This document shows positions 37,255 to 46,440 of a stretch of 64,000 nt of DNA, piece by piece. This stretch comes from DASQZK01 sp963764345 (GTDB lineage: Bacteria; Bacteroidota; Bacteroidia; Bacteroidales; GCA-2748055). Position 1 is the stretch's first letter. Each line of letters opens with the position of its first letter. The notes beneath the pieces are model-generated. The model was given only the letters and a program-made list of their open reading frames with translations, was not told where the DNA came from and ran no database searches. The stretch spans positions 62,001 through 126,000 of the forward strand of contig CAVXSF010000031.1 in assembly GCA_963764345.1 (NCBI GenBank), given 5' to 3'. The translations under genes were made by a program, and so were the position numbers.

Positions 37255-40200
37255 TTAAAACTCGAGTTGAAGTCCAATCATAAAGGTCCTGGGAACAGGG
37301 TAATACCCAAGATCAATACCCTGGTTCAAAGGATCTGTATCGCCGATTTCAGGATCGTATCCGCGGTATTTGGTGAAGGTATACAGGTTATTTGCATTGA
37401 CAAATATACGCAGACGGTCAACCCCAATCCGGTTCATTACTGAAGAGGGCAGGGTGTATCCGATTTGAAGGGTTTTAATCCTCAGGAATGATGCATCCTC
37501 CAGGAACCACGTTGAAATATTGGAGTTGAAATTTTCATCTACGGGATACGCCCTGGTCATAGTGTTTGATCTGTTTTCGGGTGTCCAGTAATCGAGTACA
37601 TCCACCAGTTTGTTTTCATCCTTGCCGTACCTGTCGGTTGCAACGCCTATATTGGCCATAAGATCATTATATACATTTAAATTCTGAAGGCCCTGGAAAA
37701 AGATGGTCACGTCGAAATTTTTATAGAAGAGGTCAATATTTAGTCCATACCCAAAATCAGGCAGGGGTTTACCTATAATAGTGCGATCCAGTGCGTTGAT
37801 TACACCGTCATTATTAAGGTCTTTGAATTTAATATCTCCGGGTGAAGTACCGGGTTGTTGCTTTGCTGAAAGCAGCGTATAATGGCCATTATTATCGGTA
37901 ATTAAATTGCCGTTTTCATCCTGCGCAAAATCTTCCACCTGTAGGATCCCTTCAGCAACGTATCCGTAAAAACTTCCGATACAATGGCCCGGTTCAGTAA
38001 TGGTATAAGTCGTAACAATTTCCGGTTTACCGGTTTCCTTCGGAAGGCCAAGGTCTATCACTTCATTTTTATAGGTTGACAGGTTTGCGCTGATGGAATA
38101 CTGGAAGTCGCCCTCCTGTTTTCTCCAGGATGCGGTAAATTCGAATCCCCTGTTTTGAATTTCTGCCAGGTTTGTCCAGGCACCAACGGAGGCCGCGCCA
38201 CCGTAGACCCTGTATTTACCGAATGCAGCGGAGATAGGTTTATTAACCAGCATATCATTCTGCTTCTTGATGTAGTATTCGGCAGTGAACTGCAGACGGT
38301 TACTAAAGGCATTCAGGTCTAAGCCGAAATTGGTCATCTCAGCAGCTTCCCACTTAATATAAGGGTTTTCCTGGTAGGAGGTGGAAGCTCCGCCAAGCCA
38401 CAGATCCTGGTTGACCCCAAAGTTATAACGACTGTTTCTCAACGGGTCCATTTGTGCTAAGTACTGGTAGTCGGCAAGGTTCTCGTTCCCGGTTTTTCCC
38501 CACCCGAAACGCAGCTTAAGCATGTTGATTTGTTCGACATTGGTCAGGAAATCCTCGTTTATTTTCCATCCGGCAGAGAAGGACGGAAACATTCCATACC
38601 TTCCGCCGAGAGGGCCGAAACGTGTCGATCCGTCCCTGCGGATACTGGCCGTAAAAAGATATTTATTGTTGTAATCATAATTAATTCTTCCCAGGTAGGA
38701 CTGCAACCTGTGCTGGTAGTCGCCCCCGCTCACATTGAACGCCTCTTCTGCCTGATTCATGACTGGCAGACTTTCATTGGTGATATGCCTGCCTGTCGGA
38801 CTGTTAAATTGCCATGATATATTAGTCCGTTCAAAAGCCGCCATGACATTGAGGTTATGCTTGCCAAAGGAATGTGTGTAGGCCAGAATGTTACTTGTGA
38901 CCAGGTCCTGATTATATTGATTGTTTTCATACAACTTATTGATATCATTGTCTCTCAGTCTCAGATTTCCAAGGGAATAAACGGGTGTCCACTGTCGGGT
39001 AAGTCTCGTCCTGATATTTGCGCCAAAACGGAATGAATAGGTAAGTCCCTTGATAATCTGCACCTCAGCATACAATGAGGCAAAGACCCTTGTTTCATCA
39101 TAGGAATTTTTATTCATCATTTGTTCAGCGACAGGATTCGTCCTTTCATTTGCACCTGTCAGAGTGTCTACCGGCCCACCGTAACCGCCTATTGCCGTTG
39201 AATCATAAATATGCATCAGTGGCGAATCAACAAGATCAACCTGCCAGGGATTGCCATTGGTGTAATGTGCCGCACTATCCACTTTTAGTTTGGTAAGGGC
39301 AATGGATTCTCCAATTTTGACGCGCTTCCCAATTTTAAAATCTGAATTTCCGCGTAATGTATATCTCGTCATTCCTGTATTGATCAGGATACCCTGCTCA
39401 TCGGCGTAATTACCCGAAATAAAGTAGTTACTATTTTCGTTTCCGCCCGAAACACTCATATTATAATTCTGCAATTTGCCTACCCTGGAGATGGCATCCG
39501 GCCAGTTGGTATCTGTATTCAGATTATTATTAGAGGCCCTTGCCGAATCAGTATAAACACTGGTATAAACATCCGGACCATCATAATTGGCATAAGCTGT
39601 CTTCATGAGGCGGAGGTATTGTTCTGCATTCATAATATCATAATTGCGAGGGACATACGCAAGTCCGCTGTTTGCTCCGAAGTTGAAATTGGTCTTTCCC
39701 GAGGTACCCTTTTTGGTTGTAATCAGGATAACGCCGTTAGCCCCCCTGGCACCATAAATTGCTGTTGCAGAGGCATCTTTTAAGATCTGCGTAGATTCAA
39801 TATCGTTTGGATTCAGAGTTGTCAGAATTTCAGGTCCAACTGAAATACCGTCAACAACATATAACGGCTCACTGCTAAGGGTTATGGAACCGATACCCCT
39901 GACTTTTACAGTAGCACCGGCTCCAGGCTGACCTGAAATAGCCATAACATTGACACCTGCAGCCCTTCCTTCCAGAGCCTTTGAGAGAGTGGGGTAACTG
40001 GATTTGGTCATTTCCTCCACGTTCACGACAGCAATGGAACCGGTAAGATCACTTTTCTTTTGAGTGCCGTAACCCACAACCACCACCTCATCGAGTTTTG
40101 TCAGGTCCAGGTCGAGTGAAACATCGACGGTGGATCGTCCATTCACAGGGACTTCTATGGTTTTATACCCGACAAATGAGATACTCAGCGTGACATCTCC

Positions 40201-40412
40201 GGATGATGTGGTAATTTCATAATATCCATCAATGTTGGAAATGGTTCCCGAGGTTGTGCCTTTAACGGCAATGGTTGCTCCCGGTACTGGTTTCCCGGTA
40301 CTTCCATCCGTAATCTTCCGCTGACCTTAAAAGTCTGCGGAAATACACTCAGAAAGAATAGGAATGAAAAGATGAAGGATAGAAAAATCCTACGGAGGAA
40401 GTTTTTCTTCAT
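37255..40412 (-). CDS. SusC/RagA-like TonB-dependent transporter (second locus), frameshifted near the N-terminus
   Basis: Outer-membrane glycan importer. A signal peptide (LSFIFSFLFFLSVFPQ) is followed by TFKVSG. The frame then slips near 40310-40318; one missing base restores ITDGSTGKPVPGATIAVKG, then SNIDGYYEI and ISFVGYKTIEVPVNGRS, the carboxypeptidase-like domain. After that the frame is intact to 37255: LDEVVVVGYGTQKKSDLTGS (TonB box/plug), VRGIGSITLSSEPLYVVDGI, IYGARGANGVILITTKKG and the barrel ending RTFMIGLQLEF. Corrected length is about 1,050 aa. Unlike the SusC at 2.1 kb it has no STN domain and no sigma/anti-sigma genes beside it, so its control must differ. It is the first gene of a locus that runs to 27.8 kb. 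Confidence 0.94.
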
Positions 40413-40595
40413 GGGTTAGTAGTTTATAGTTTTAGTCGGATAACTCGCAATTAAACGAACTAAATTATAAAAAATAAACCATAATGTCCAGGAATGAGAT
40501 GAATTATATCAGCTGCTCTCCAATTACTTGGCAGCCTTTCAAGGTTACTTCCTGAATAATCAGATACGTGGCCGGAATTTATTTTTTCCTGATGA

Positions 40596-40628
40596 TTCAT
40601 TCGAAGATAGTTTATTTCAGTTGTTGGT
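40596..40628 (+). repeat. 33-bp dispersed direct repeat, copy 1
   Basis: The copy starting TTCATTCGAAGATAGTTTAT matches 30 of 33 bases with a second copy at 42717-42749 (differences G/A, C/A, G/A), same orientation. The two copies bracket about 2.1 kb containing the oxidoreductase and the acidic ExoX-C-like gene. Confidence 0.6.
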
Positions 40629-40629
40629 A

Positions 40630-40771
40630 TCACTTCGCTACGTTACTCCCGTTCGGTCGTGAGAGCTTACTAATCCGGCGTCTTCAGATCTTAGCGTAAT
40701 GTTACTCCCGTTGGTCGTGAGATCGCTTCGCTACGTTACTCCCGTTGGTCGTGAGATCGCTTCGCTACGTT
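40630..40771 (+). repeat. Short direct repeats (about 34-bp unit)
   Basis: CTTCGCTACGTTACTCCCGT, followed by TGGTCGTGAGAT, occurs about three to four times: near 40633, partly at 40699, at 40725 and partly at 40759. The first copy has one extra C. It is non-coding and shows no spacer pattern of a CRISPR array. Confidence 0.6.
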
Positions 40772-40880
40772 CAAGTCCTGTTATGCGACCTCCGCCTGAA
40801 TTTATCATCGGGGAATGGAAGTTTCAATATTTAAGCAAGGCACCTTCCGGGAATCAAGTCGCAGAACTCTGGGACCAGAA

Positions 40881-40898
40881 ATATTGTTTAAACAATAT
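40881..40898. promoter_or_regulatory. Perfect 18-bp palindrome
   Basis: ATATTGTTTAAACAATAT is fully self-complementary and lies 117 bp before the oxidoreductase start. It has the form of a dimeric regulator operator. No regulator gene is adjacent, so the assignment is speculative. Confidence 0.4.
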
Positions 40899-41014
40899 GC
40901 CGAACATCATTGGGCTGGCAGAAAAGGTCATTATTCCCGTAACAGGAAAGCGAAGTTACTGATTCAACCAGGTGTACAGGTATTAAAGGTATTGAATCTT
41001 AATATTAATGTGTT

Positions 41015-41664
41015 ATGAAGAAAATAGGAATTATGGGAACGGGTCCGGTAGGAAAGGTCCTTGCCGGAGGATTTCGAAAGAAAGGCTATGAGGTCATGAT
41101 CGGATCACGGTGATCCTGAGAAACTCGCAGGATGGAAGTCGGACTCAGGTCTGAATGTTAAAACAGGTACATTCAGCGATGCTGCAAAATTCGGTGAAAT
41201 GCTTGTTCTTGCAGTCAAGGGATCTGCTGCTGAAGAGGTTCTGAAGCTTGCAGGAAAGGAAAACCTGGCACACAAGACAGTCATTGATACATGTAACCCG
41301 ATCGCCGATCTCCCGCCGGAAGACGGGGTCATCAGGTTTTTCACCGACCTGAATGAATCCCTTATGGAACGGCTTCAGAAACGCTTTCCGGATGTTCATT
41401 TTGTTAAGGCTTTCAGCACAGTCGGAAATGGCAATATGGTCGATCCTGATTTTGGCCATGAAAAGCCTACCATGTTTATTGCGCGGCGATGACGGAAAGG
41501 CAAAAATGGAGGTTGCCGGCGTACTGAAGGCGTTCGGTTGGGAATCTGAAGATATGGGTACGGCCAAAGCCGCAAGGGCAATCGAACCGTTGTGTATCCT
41601 ATATTGTATTCCCGGAATCAGGGAAAATAGGTGGAATCACGCTTTCAGGCTCCTGAAAGGTTGA
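41015..41664 (+). CDS. NADPH-dependent F420 reductase-like Rossmann oxidoreductase, frameshifted twice
   Basis: Small NAD(P)-binding protein of the group annotated as NADPH-dependent F420 reductase. In non-F420 bacteria this group is of unknown reaction. From ATG 41015 it reads KKIGIMGTGPVGKVLAGGF (GxGxxG dinucleotide loop) to VMIGSR. One extra base at about 41110 moves the frame to DPEKLAGWKSDSG, then LVLAVKG, VIDTCNPIAD and FVKAFSTVGNGNMVDP. A second extra base near 41484 changes FIARR-stop back to GDDGKAKMEVAGVLKAFGW, and the protein ends NRWNHAFRLLKG. Both are +1 shifts. Removing them gives a clean 215-aa protein, the usual length for the family. Cofactor preference cannot be judged. Confidence 0.88.
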
Positions 41665-41673
41665 GTGTTTAGC

Positions 41674-41705
41674 AAAAAAAAATCCGCCTCATCTTTTAAG
41701 GCGGA
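41674..41705 (-). terminator. Rho-independent terminator
   Basis: TCCGCCT (41683-41689) pairs with AGGCGGA (41699-41705). On the minus strand the stem is followed by nine T's (A's at 41674-41682). It fits the end of the acidic small protein transcript (stop at 41841). Confidence 0.7.
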
Positions 41706-41840
41706 GTAGCATTTCATTTGGTGAAGGTTCAGTAATACCGATCCGGTTCTCCTGAATTGGGGATGTTTACGGTTGCGGAAATGTGAGGTTCATTTCACTG
41801 GCGTCCTGAAGTTCCGTTCTTTCCCTGGTGCTGGTGGCGT

Positions 41841-42215
41841 TCAGTAATTATACCCGTCATCATAAAATCCGCCATCGTTTCCAAAATCGTCGAAGTCGTC
41901 ATCATCCGCACCATCACCCATGATACCGAGGTTCTTAAGATCTTCGTCGTTGAAATTATCCATTTCTTCGACGTCGTTCTCCTCTTCCTCATAAATATCA
42001 TACTTCTCTTCGATCTTCTCTACGGCTTCCTCTGAAAAAATAAATTCGGGATTTATATCCTCCAGAGCATCAATAATCGATGGGTTAAAACAGAAACTCG
42101 GATTCTCAAGGATGCACTCTTCAACGTATTCCGGGTCCTTTACAAAAACATCTTTCAGTGTTTTTCCGCTATACTCACCAAAGTCCAGCTTACTGTTCAA
42201 ACTGTATAATTTCAT
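41841..42215 (-). CDS. Small acidic protein with exodeoxyribonuclease X C-terminal-like domain
   Basis: A 124-aa protein. The first 40 residues (LDFGEYSGKTLKDVFVKDPE, then YVEECILENPSFCF) resemble the small GxYxGKT-type domain found at the C-terminus of ExoX-like nucleases and in stand-alone Bacteroidota proteins. The middle is helical and acidic. The last 30 residues are an Asp/Gly/Tyr tail (GDGADDDDFDDFGNDGG). There is no nuclease domain, so enzymatic activity is unlikely; binding to DNA or a protein partner is possible. It has a long AT-rich 5' region and its own terminator at 41674-41705. Confidence 0.75.
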   Translation of the reverse strand: MKLYSLNSKLDFGEYSGKTLKDVFVKDPEYVEECILENPSFCFNPSIIDALEDINPEFIFSEEAVEKIEEKYDIYEEEENDVEEMDNFNDEDLKNLGIMGDGADDDDFDDFGNDGGFYDDGYNY

Positions 42216-42761
42216 GACAATGTGTTAATTATGATATTGTTTTTGTTAGTGTTAATAATGAACTATTTCCATGACAAATATATTTTTTTTCGTTTTCACA
42301 AAAACTTTTTTTAATCAAATTATCGAAAAAAATTGAAATTCATTCGTAAATGATCGATTATCAAATTGTTAAATCAAAAAATGGTGGCCAAACCCCTATG
42401 TAAATTTTCAAACATCTAAAAGATAGCCAGTTCCGGGATACCCGGTTTCCTTTGTCCTGGAAAAGGCCAGGATTAAGCATTTTTTGCTTTTAACGGATCA
42501 GTGAAGAGATAGTTTTACCAATCTGCGATTTTAACATAACCGGACACCTGGCAACAGGTTCACGGAAGACAAAACCTTTTCCCTGAACAATTATTGTGAT
42601 TCCCTTAAAAAATATTGAGAATTGTCCGTGAGCCATGTGCCGGAGAGATAAGATTCATTTACGCGGCAGTGAAAAGTAAAAATCGTGTTGATGCATAAAA
42701 ACCGGGAAGAAGGCATTTCATTCGAAAATAGTTTATTTAAGTTATTGGTCTCATGGAAGCT
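42216..42761. other. AT-rich intergenic region
   Basis: About 550 bp without a supported gene. The first 200 bp upstream of the acidic-protein gene are very AT-rich with A/T runs, as for a strong promoter. The far end holds copy 2 of the 33-bp dispersed repeat. Confidence 0.4.
42717..42749 (+). repeat. 33-bp dispersed direct repeat, copy 2
   Basis: Second copy of the sequence at 40596-40628 (30 of 33 identical), 13 bp beyond the GH28 stop. Confidence 0.6.
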
Positions 42762-44342
42762 TTATTTGGAAGCCGGTGTGGTTATGTTCTCATCCACAAG
42801 GTTATAGGTCGTATTGTAGATCTTATTCATGATCTGCACATCCCTGACTTGCAGGTCCCTGACCTGACCATATGAAAACCTTTCGCCCCTTACAGTGTCC
42901 ACAGTGATGCTGTCGAGAAAGATGTGTTCCGCCGGACGGTCAAACCATCCGAAAACACGGATCCCGTTTCCGGCACTGACGGCATGGACATCTTCAATGT
43001 AAATATTCCTGATGAGCGGAGGCCACTCACTGGTCGTGTCATTGTCGTAATTTGGAATAATGCTCACGACATCTGCTTTGAGATAGTTGAACCTGAGATT
43101 TTTAACATAAATATCCCGGATGGTCCCCCCCCTTTTACGGCTGCTTTTCAGGTATATGCCCTGGTAAACTTCCTGAGGAGCAATGCAGTTAAATACATAG
43201 ATATCGTGGGCGCCGCCCGACATTTCACTTCCCACGCAAAAAGCATGATGTCCTTTAAAAACACAGTTCCTGACGATCACATTGCTTGCCGGCCCGCCCA
43301 GTTTCCCTTCACTGATGAACGGACTTTGAACCGTTTCAAGATCTGTTCCGGCAATACTCAGTCCTTCGCGACCTTCCCTGTCACGGCCTGCCTTGATCAC
43401 CACATTGTCATCATGATTGTAAAAGATCACATTTTCGACGAGGACATTAGTTGAAGTCTCAACATCGACACCGTCATTGTTGACATTATTGTCATCATAA
43501 AGCAGGTTCCGGAAGACCATGTTTTCTGAGAAGACAGGGTGCACGACCCAGAAGGGTGAATTATCCAGTTTGACTCCTTCGACCCAGACATTCCGGCAAA
43601 GGAAAAACTGCATCAGGGGAGGCCGCAGGAAATCCTCGCCCAAATGGTCGAAATGACGTTCGTTCAGAGGTATGCCCTGATTATTCACGTCCCTGGCTTT
43701 CTCATACGAGACGGGAAGGCCCGCGGCTTTTCTCCGGTCTTCCCCGCTCATCGACCATTCTACCCATTTTTCACCGTCACCGTCGATAACCGGCATGGCT
43801 CCGCTTCCGGGCCTGGCAGTGAGTATAATGTCATGCACCTGAAATGCCCTGATGAGGGGAGAGTAAGAATAAAGAGTGGTTCCCTCGTACCGAACTATCA
43901 CGCCTTTCCCTCCGTGCAAATAGTGTTCTGGATGAAAAACGAATTGCAGTCGAACATCGGTGTCGAACATCAGCTGTATATGACTTCTCAGTTCGACGGG
44001 ACCGTCTATCCGGTAAACTTCGGTTGTTTTCATCCAGTAATCCGGTCCCTTGCTATGGGGAAACAGCAGGGTTCCGCCACCTGCAGCGGCGAGACTGTCG
44101 ATAGCGCTCTGAATATCCTGCCTGAAATCGTAGGTCCCGGTTGCATCTGCACTGTGTCCGGAAAATTTCACAAGGTCAATCATCCGGTCAGGAATGACGG
44201 GCTCCTGAATAGCAGAAATTATGCTGTCGGTGCGGGTTTTAAGCCATGCGTCGTTGATAAGGGCCTTATGTTGATTCCCCGGGTTGCAGGATGTCAGAAG
44301 AATAACAGCAGATAGGGGTATCAGATGTTTTTGGATGTTCAT
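42762..44342 (-). CDS. GH28 polygalacturonase-like glycoside hydrolase
   Basis: Right-handed beta-helix hydrolase that cleaves galacturonides or related uronide/rhamnose linkages. I use ATG 44342, which begins a lipoprotein signal (IPLSAVILLTSCNPG); an upstream in-frame ATG at 44417 only adds polar residues. About 526 aa. GH28 motifs, numbered from this start, are NNDGVD (288-293), DD (311-312), GHHAFCVGSEMSGG (364-377, the usual GHG loop changed to GHH) and YLKS (397-400, in place of RIK). The catalytic Asp residues are kept. The changed loops point to a substrate other than plain polygalacturonan. No partner gene is adjacent on the same strand except the GNAT-nitrilase gene 380 bp upstream. 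Confidence 0.9.
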   Translation of the reverse strand: MNIQKHLIPLSAVILLTSCNPGNQHKALINDAWLKTRTDSIISAIQEPVIPDRMIDLVKFSGHSADATGTYDFRQDIQSAIDSLAAAGGGTLLFPHSKGPDYWMKTTEVYRIDGPVELRSHIQLMFDTDVRLQFVFHPEHYLHGGKGVIVRYEGTTLYSYSPLIRAFQVHDIILTARPGSGAMPVIDGDGEKWVEWSMSGEDRRKAAGLPVSYEKARDVNNQGIPLNERHFDHLGEDFLRPPLMQFFLCRNVWVEGVKLDNSPFWVVHPVFSENMVFRNLLYDDNNVNNDGVDVETSTNVLVENVIFYNHDDNVVIKAGRDREGREGLSIAGTDLETVQSPFISEGKLGGPASNVIVRNCVFKGHHAFCVGSEMSGGAHDIYVFNCIAPQEVYQGIYLKSSRKRGGTIRDIYVKNLRFNYLKADVVSIIPNYDNDTTSEWPPLIRNIYIEDVHAVSAGNGIRVFGWFDRPAEHIFLDSITVDTVRGERFSYGQVRDLQVRDVQIMNKIYNTTYNLVDENITTPASK

Positions 44343-44724
44343 TTGAGCAGGGTGTGAATTAGAGGTGCATTTATTAAATAATTGCCGGAAAATTAGGAAA
44401 AATCGCTTGTCTTTCAAATTCTCCCGGATTTGTTATACAATAATGGTAGCAGATGTAAAATGGCCGGTCATTCATGACTGGGCATACCAATGGGCTTCGT
44501 TATTCTTAAGACTTTTTAGTATGAACCGGGATCCCACCCCCGCCGTCCATCCGTCCGTCCTTAATGGGATTCAGCCCAAAAATCTCAGCCTCCCGTTTCA
44601 GACTTTTTATGAAAAGTTATTCACACCAGGAAATTTGAATAAACCTTTTTTTCCGGTTGTTCATAACCCGGAAAAAGCCGGTAAACCATTACTTTTTTAG
44701 ATTTTTTTAGACAACAGTTGCCTT
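44343..44724. other. Intergenic region between GH28 and GNAT-nitrilase
   Basis: About 380 bp. The GH28 promoter side is AT-rich; a hairpin lies at 44648-44676. No reading frame looks genuine. Confidence 0.35.
44648..44676 (-). terminator. Possible terminator hairpin after GNAT-nitrilase
   Basis: TTTTTCCGG (44648-44656) pairs with CCGGAAAAA (44668-44676) around an 11-nt loop, 49 bp past the stop of the minus-strand gene. There is no separate T tract beyond the stem on the minus strand, so strength is uncertain. Confidence 0.4.
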
Positions 44725-46341
44725 TCAGGGAATAATTGTTTTAGGATGAATTTCGGAAGAACTACCAGGTTGTTCAGGGTAGTTTTCTCCGTCCTTAAGT
44801 TCCGGACCTCCCGGCTTTTTGATGCGAAGATCATACAGGTCTGTTCTCCGGTCTTTCAGCGTCCTCACCGAGCCGTAATTATGAAGCTCCTTCAGAAGGT
44901 CGAGATTGACGTCAACGATCAGGGTCATTTCGGTATTCGGGGTAGCTTCAGTTTTGACTCCGTTCGTCGGGAAGGGGAAGTCAGAAGGGGTAAAGACCGC
45001 CGACTGTGCGTACTGGATATCCATATTGCTCACCCTTGGCAGGTTTCCCACACAGCCTGCAATGGAGACGTAACATTCATTCTCTATAGCCCTGGCCTGG
45101 GCACAGCGGCGTACCCTCATGTACCCGTTCTGGGTATCGGTAAGGAAAGGTACGAAGAGCATTTGCATCCCCTGGTCTGCAAGCAACCTGGAGAGTTCCG
45201 GAAATTCAACGTCGTAACAGATCATGATGCCTATCTTGCCACAGTCGGTGTCAAACACCCTTATCTTGTCACCACCCACCATTCCCCAGGAGCTGAGTTC
45301 TGAGGGTGTGATATGGACTTTTTCATAGGTCTCCCAGGTCCCGTTCCGTCGGCACAGGTAACCGATGTTCTTTAATTTGTCGCCGTCCATGTATGGCATG
45401 CTGCCGGTGATGATATTGATGTTGTATGAGATGGCCAGCTCGGAAAACCTTTTTCTCGAGGGTTCGGTGTATTCAGCCAGTTTCCGAATGGCGTCGGCTT
45501 CCGGAAAATCATTGAACCTGGCCATCAGGGGGGCGTTGAAAAATTCGGGGAACAGGACGAAATCGCTCTGGTATCCGCTTATGGCATCAATAAAAAATTC
45601 CACCTGTTCGAACATCTTGTCCATATCCTCAAAAGACCGCATCTGCCATTGCACCAGCCCGATCCGGACAACCGATTTTGTCTGGTTGATCTGGTTTGGC
45701 TTGTCCTGGAAATACAGGTTGTTCCATTCAATGAGTGTTGCGTATTCGAGTGATTCCTTGTCTCCCGGCAGGTACCCTTTGAGGATCTTCCGGACATGAA
45801 AATCGTTGGATAGCTGAAAGGTGAGAATCGGGTCATAGATCTCCCGGTGTCTTACCCTTTCGATATATTCCCTTGGCGGCATTTTATCGCCATAGGCGGC
45901 GTATCCGGGTATCCTGCCGCCAGCGACAATACTCCTGAGGTTCAGCTGTTCACACAGTTCCTTACGGGCATCATACATCCTCCGGCCAAGTCTCAACTCA
46001 CGATAACCGGGATGCACAAAAACTTCGATACCGTAAAGTACGTCACCTTCAGGATCATGTGTATTGAAGGTATAATTGCCGGTGATCTGAATGTAGGTAT
46101 GATTGTCGCCGAATTTAGCATAATTAACAATGATTGAAAGAGCGGTCCCTACAACCTTACCGTTCACAAGGATGCAGATCTGTCCCTCAGGGAATATTTC
46201 AAGTAGTTTGGCAATATGGGACTCTCTCCAGTATGCTCCCTCCCAGTTGGCATAGGCCTCTATCATGGAATCTTTTAGTTCTAAATAATCATTTATCTGA
46301 AGATTTCTGAGTTCGATTTTCTGTTCAGTGTTTTCGGTCAT
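44725..46341 (-). CDS. Bifunctional GNAT acetyltransferase / carbon-nitrogen hydrolase (nitrilase) fusion
   Basis: Cytoplasmic two-domain protein of 538 aa. Residues 1-210 form a GNAT domain with the acetyl-CoA loop region VHPGYRELRLGRRMYDARKEL (109-129). Residues 225-515 form a nitrilase-superfamily amidase with the complete Glu-Lys-Cys triad: E266 in LFPEFFNAPL, K341 in YEKVHITPSE and C375 in GIMICYDVEFPEL. This domain order occurs as a conserved fusion in many Bacteroidota. The reaction is not established; an acetylation coupled to hydrolysis of an amide, as in metabolite repair or amide salvage, is a reasonable guess. The start at 46341 fits the domain boundary. It is separated from the membrane protein gene upstream by 99 bp on the same strand. 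Confidence 0.92.
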   Translation of the reverse strand: MTENTEQKIELRNLQINDYLELKDSMIEAYANWEGAYWRESHIAKLLEIFPEGQICILVNGKVVGTALSIIVNYAKFGDNHTYIQITGNYTFNTHDPEGDVLYGIEVFVHPGYRELRLGRRMYDARKELCEQLNLRSIVAGGRIPGYAAYGDKMPPREYIERVRHREIYDPILTFQLSNDFHVRKILKGYLPGDKESLEYATLIEWNNLYFQDKPNQINQTKSVVRIGLVQWQMRSFEDMDKMFEQVEFFIDAISGYQSDFVLFPEFFNAPLMARFNDFPEADAIRKLAEYTEPSRKRFSELAISYNINIITGSMPYMDGDKLKNIGYLCRRNGTWETYEKVHITPSELSSWGMVGGDKIRVFDTDCGKIGIMICYDVEFPELSRLLADQGMQMLFVPFLTDTQNGYMRVRRCAQARAIENECYVSIAGCVGNLPRVSNMDIQYAQSAVFTPSDFPFPTNGVKTEATPNTEMTLIVDVNLDLLKELHNYGSVRTLKDRRTDLYDLRIKKPGGPELKDGENYPEQPGSSSEIHPKTIIP

Positions 46342-46440
46342 AAAAATGAATTAATTACGTATTTACTCTGTTGATTATCGTTCCTATAACAAATCTATCC
46401 CGCTTTTGATCAGTGATTTTCTGCACGGGAGCTCTCAATT

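Larger units (their letters stand above)
40413..41014. other. Intergenic region upstream of the second SusC
   Basis: About 600 bp without a supported gene. The 100 bp next to SusC are AT-rich and probably hold its promoter. Further right are a 33-bp sequence repeated at 42.7 kb, a set of short direct repeats, and an 18-bp palindrome, all listed separately. Confidence 0.4.

Noticed and set aside
40630..40771. Direct repeats near the second SusC considered as a CRISPR array
   Set aside because: Only three to four imperfect copies, irregular spacing, no spacers and no cas genes.
40699..40962. An 87-codon + strand frame before the oxidoreductase
   Set aside because: Its first third is made of the short direct repeats and the rest has no family resemblance.
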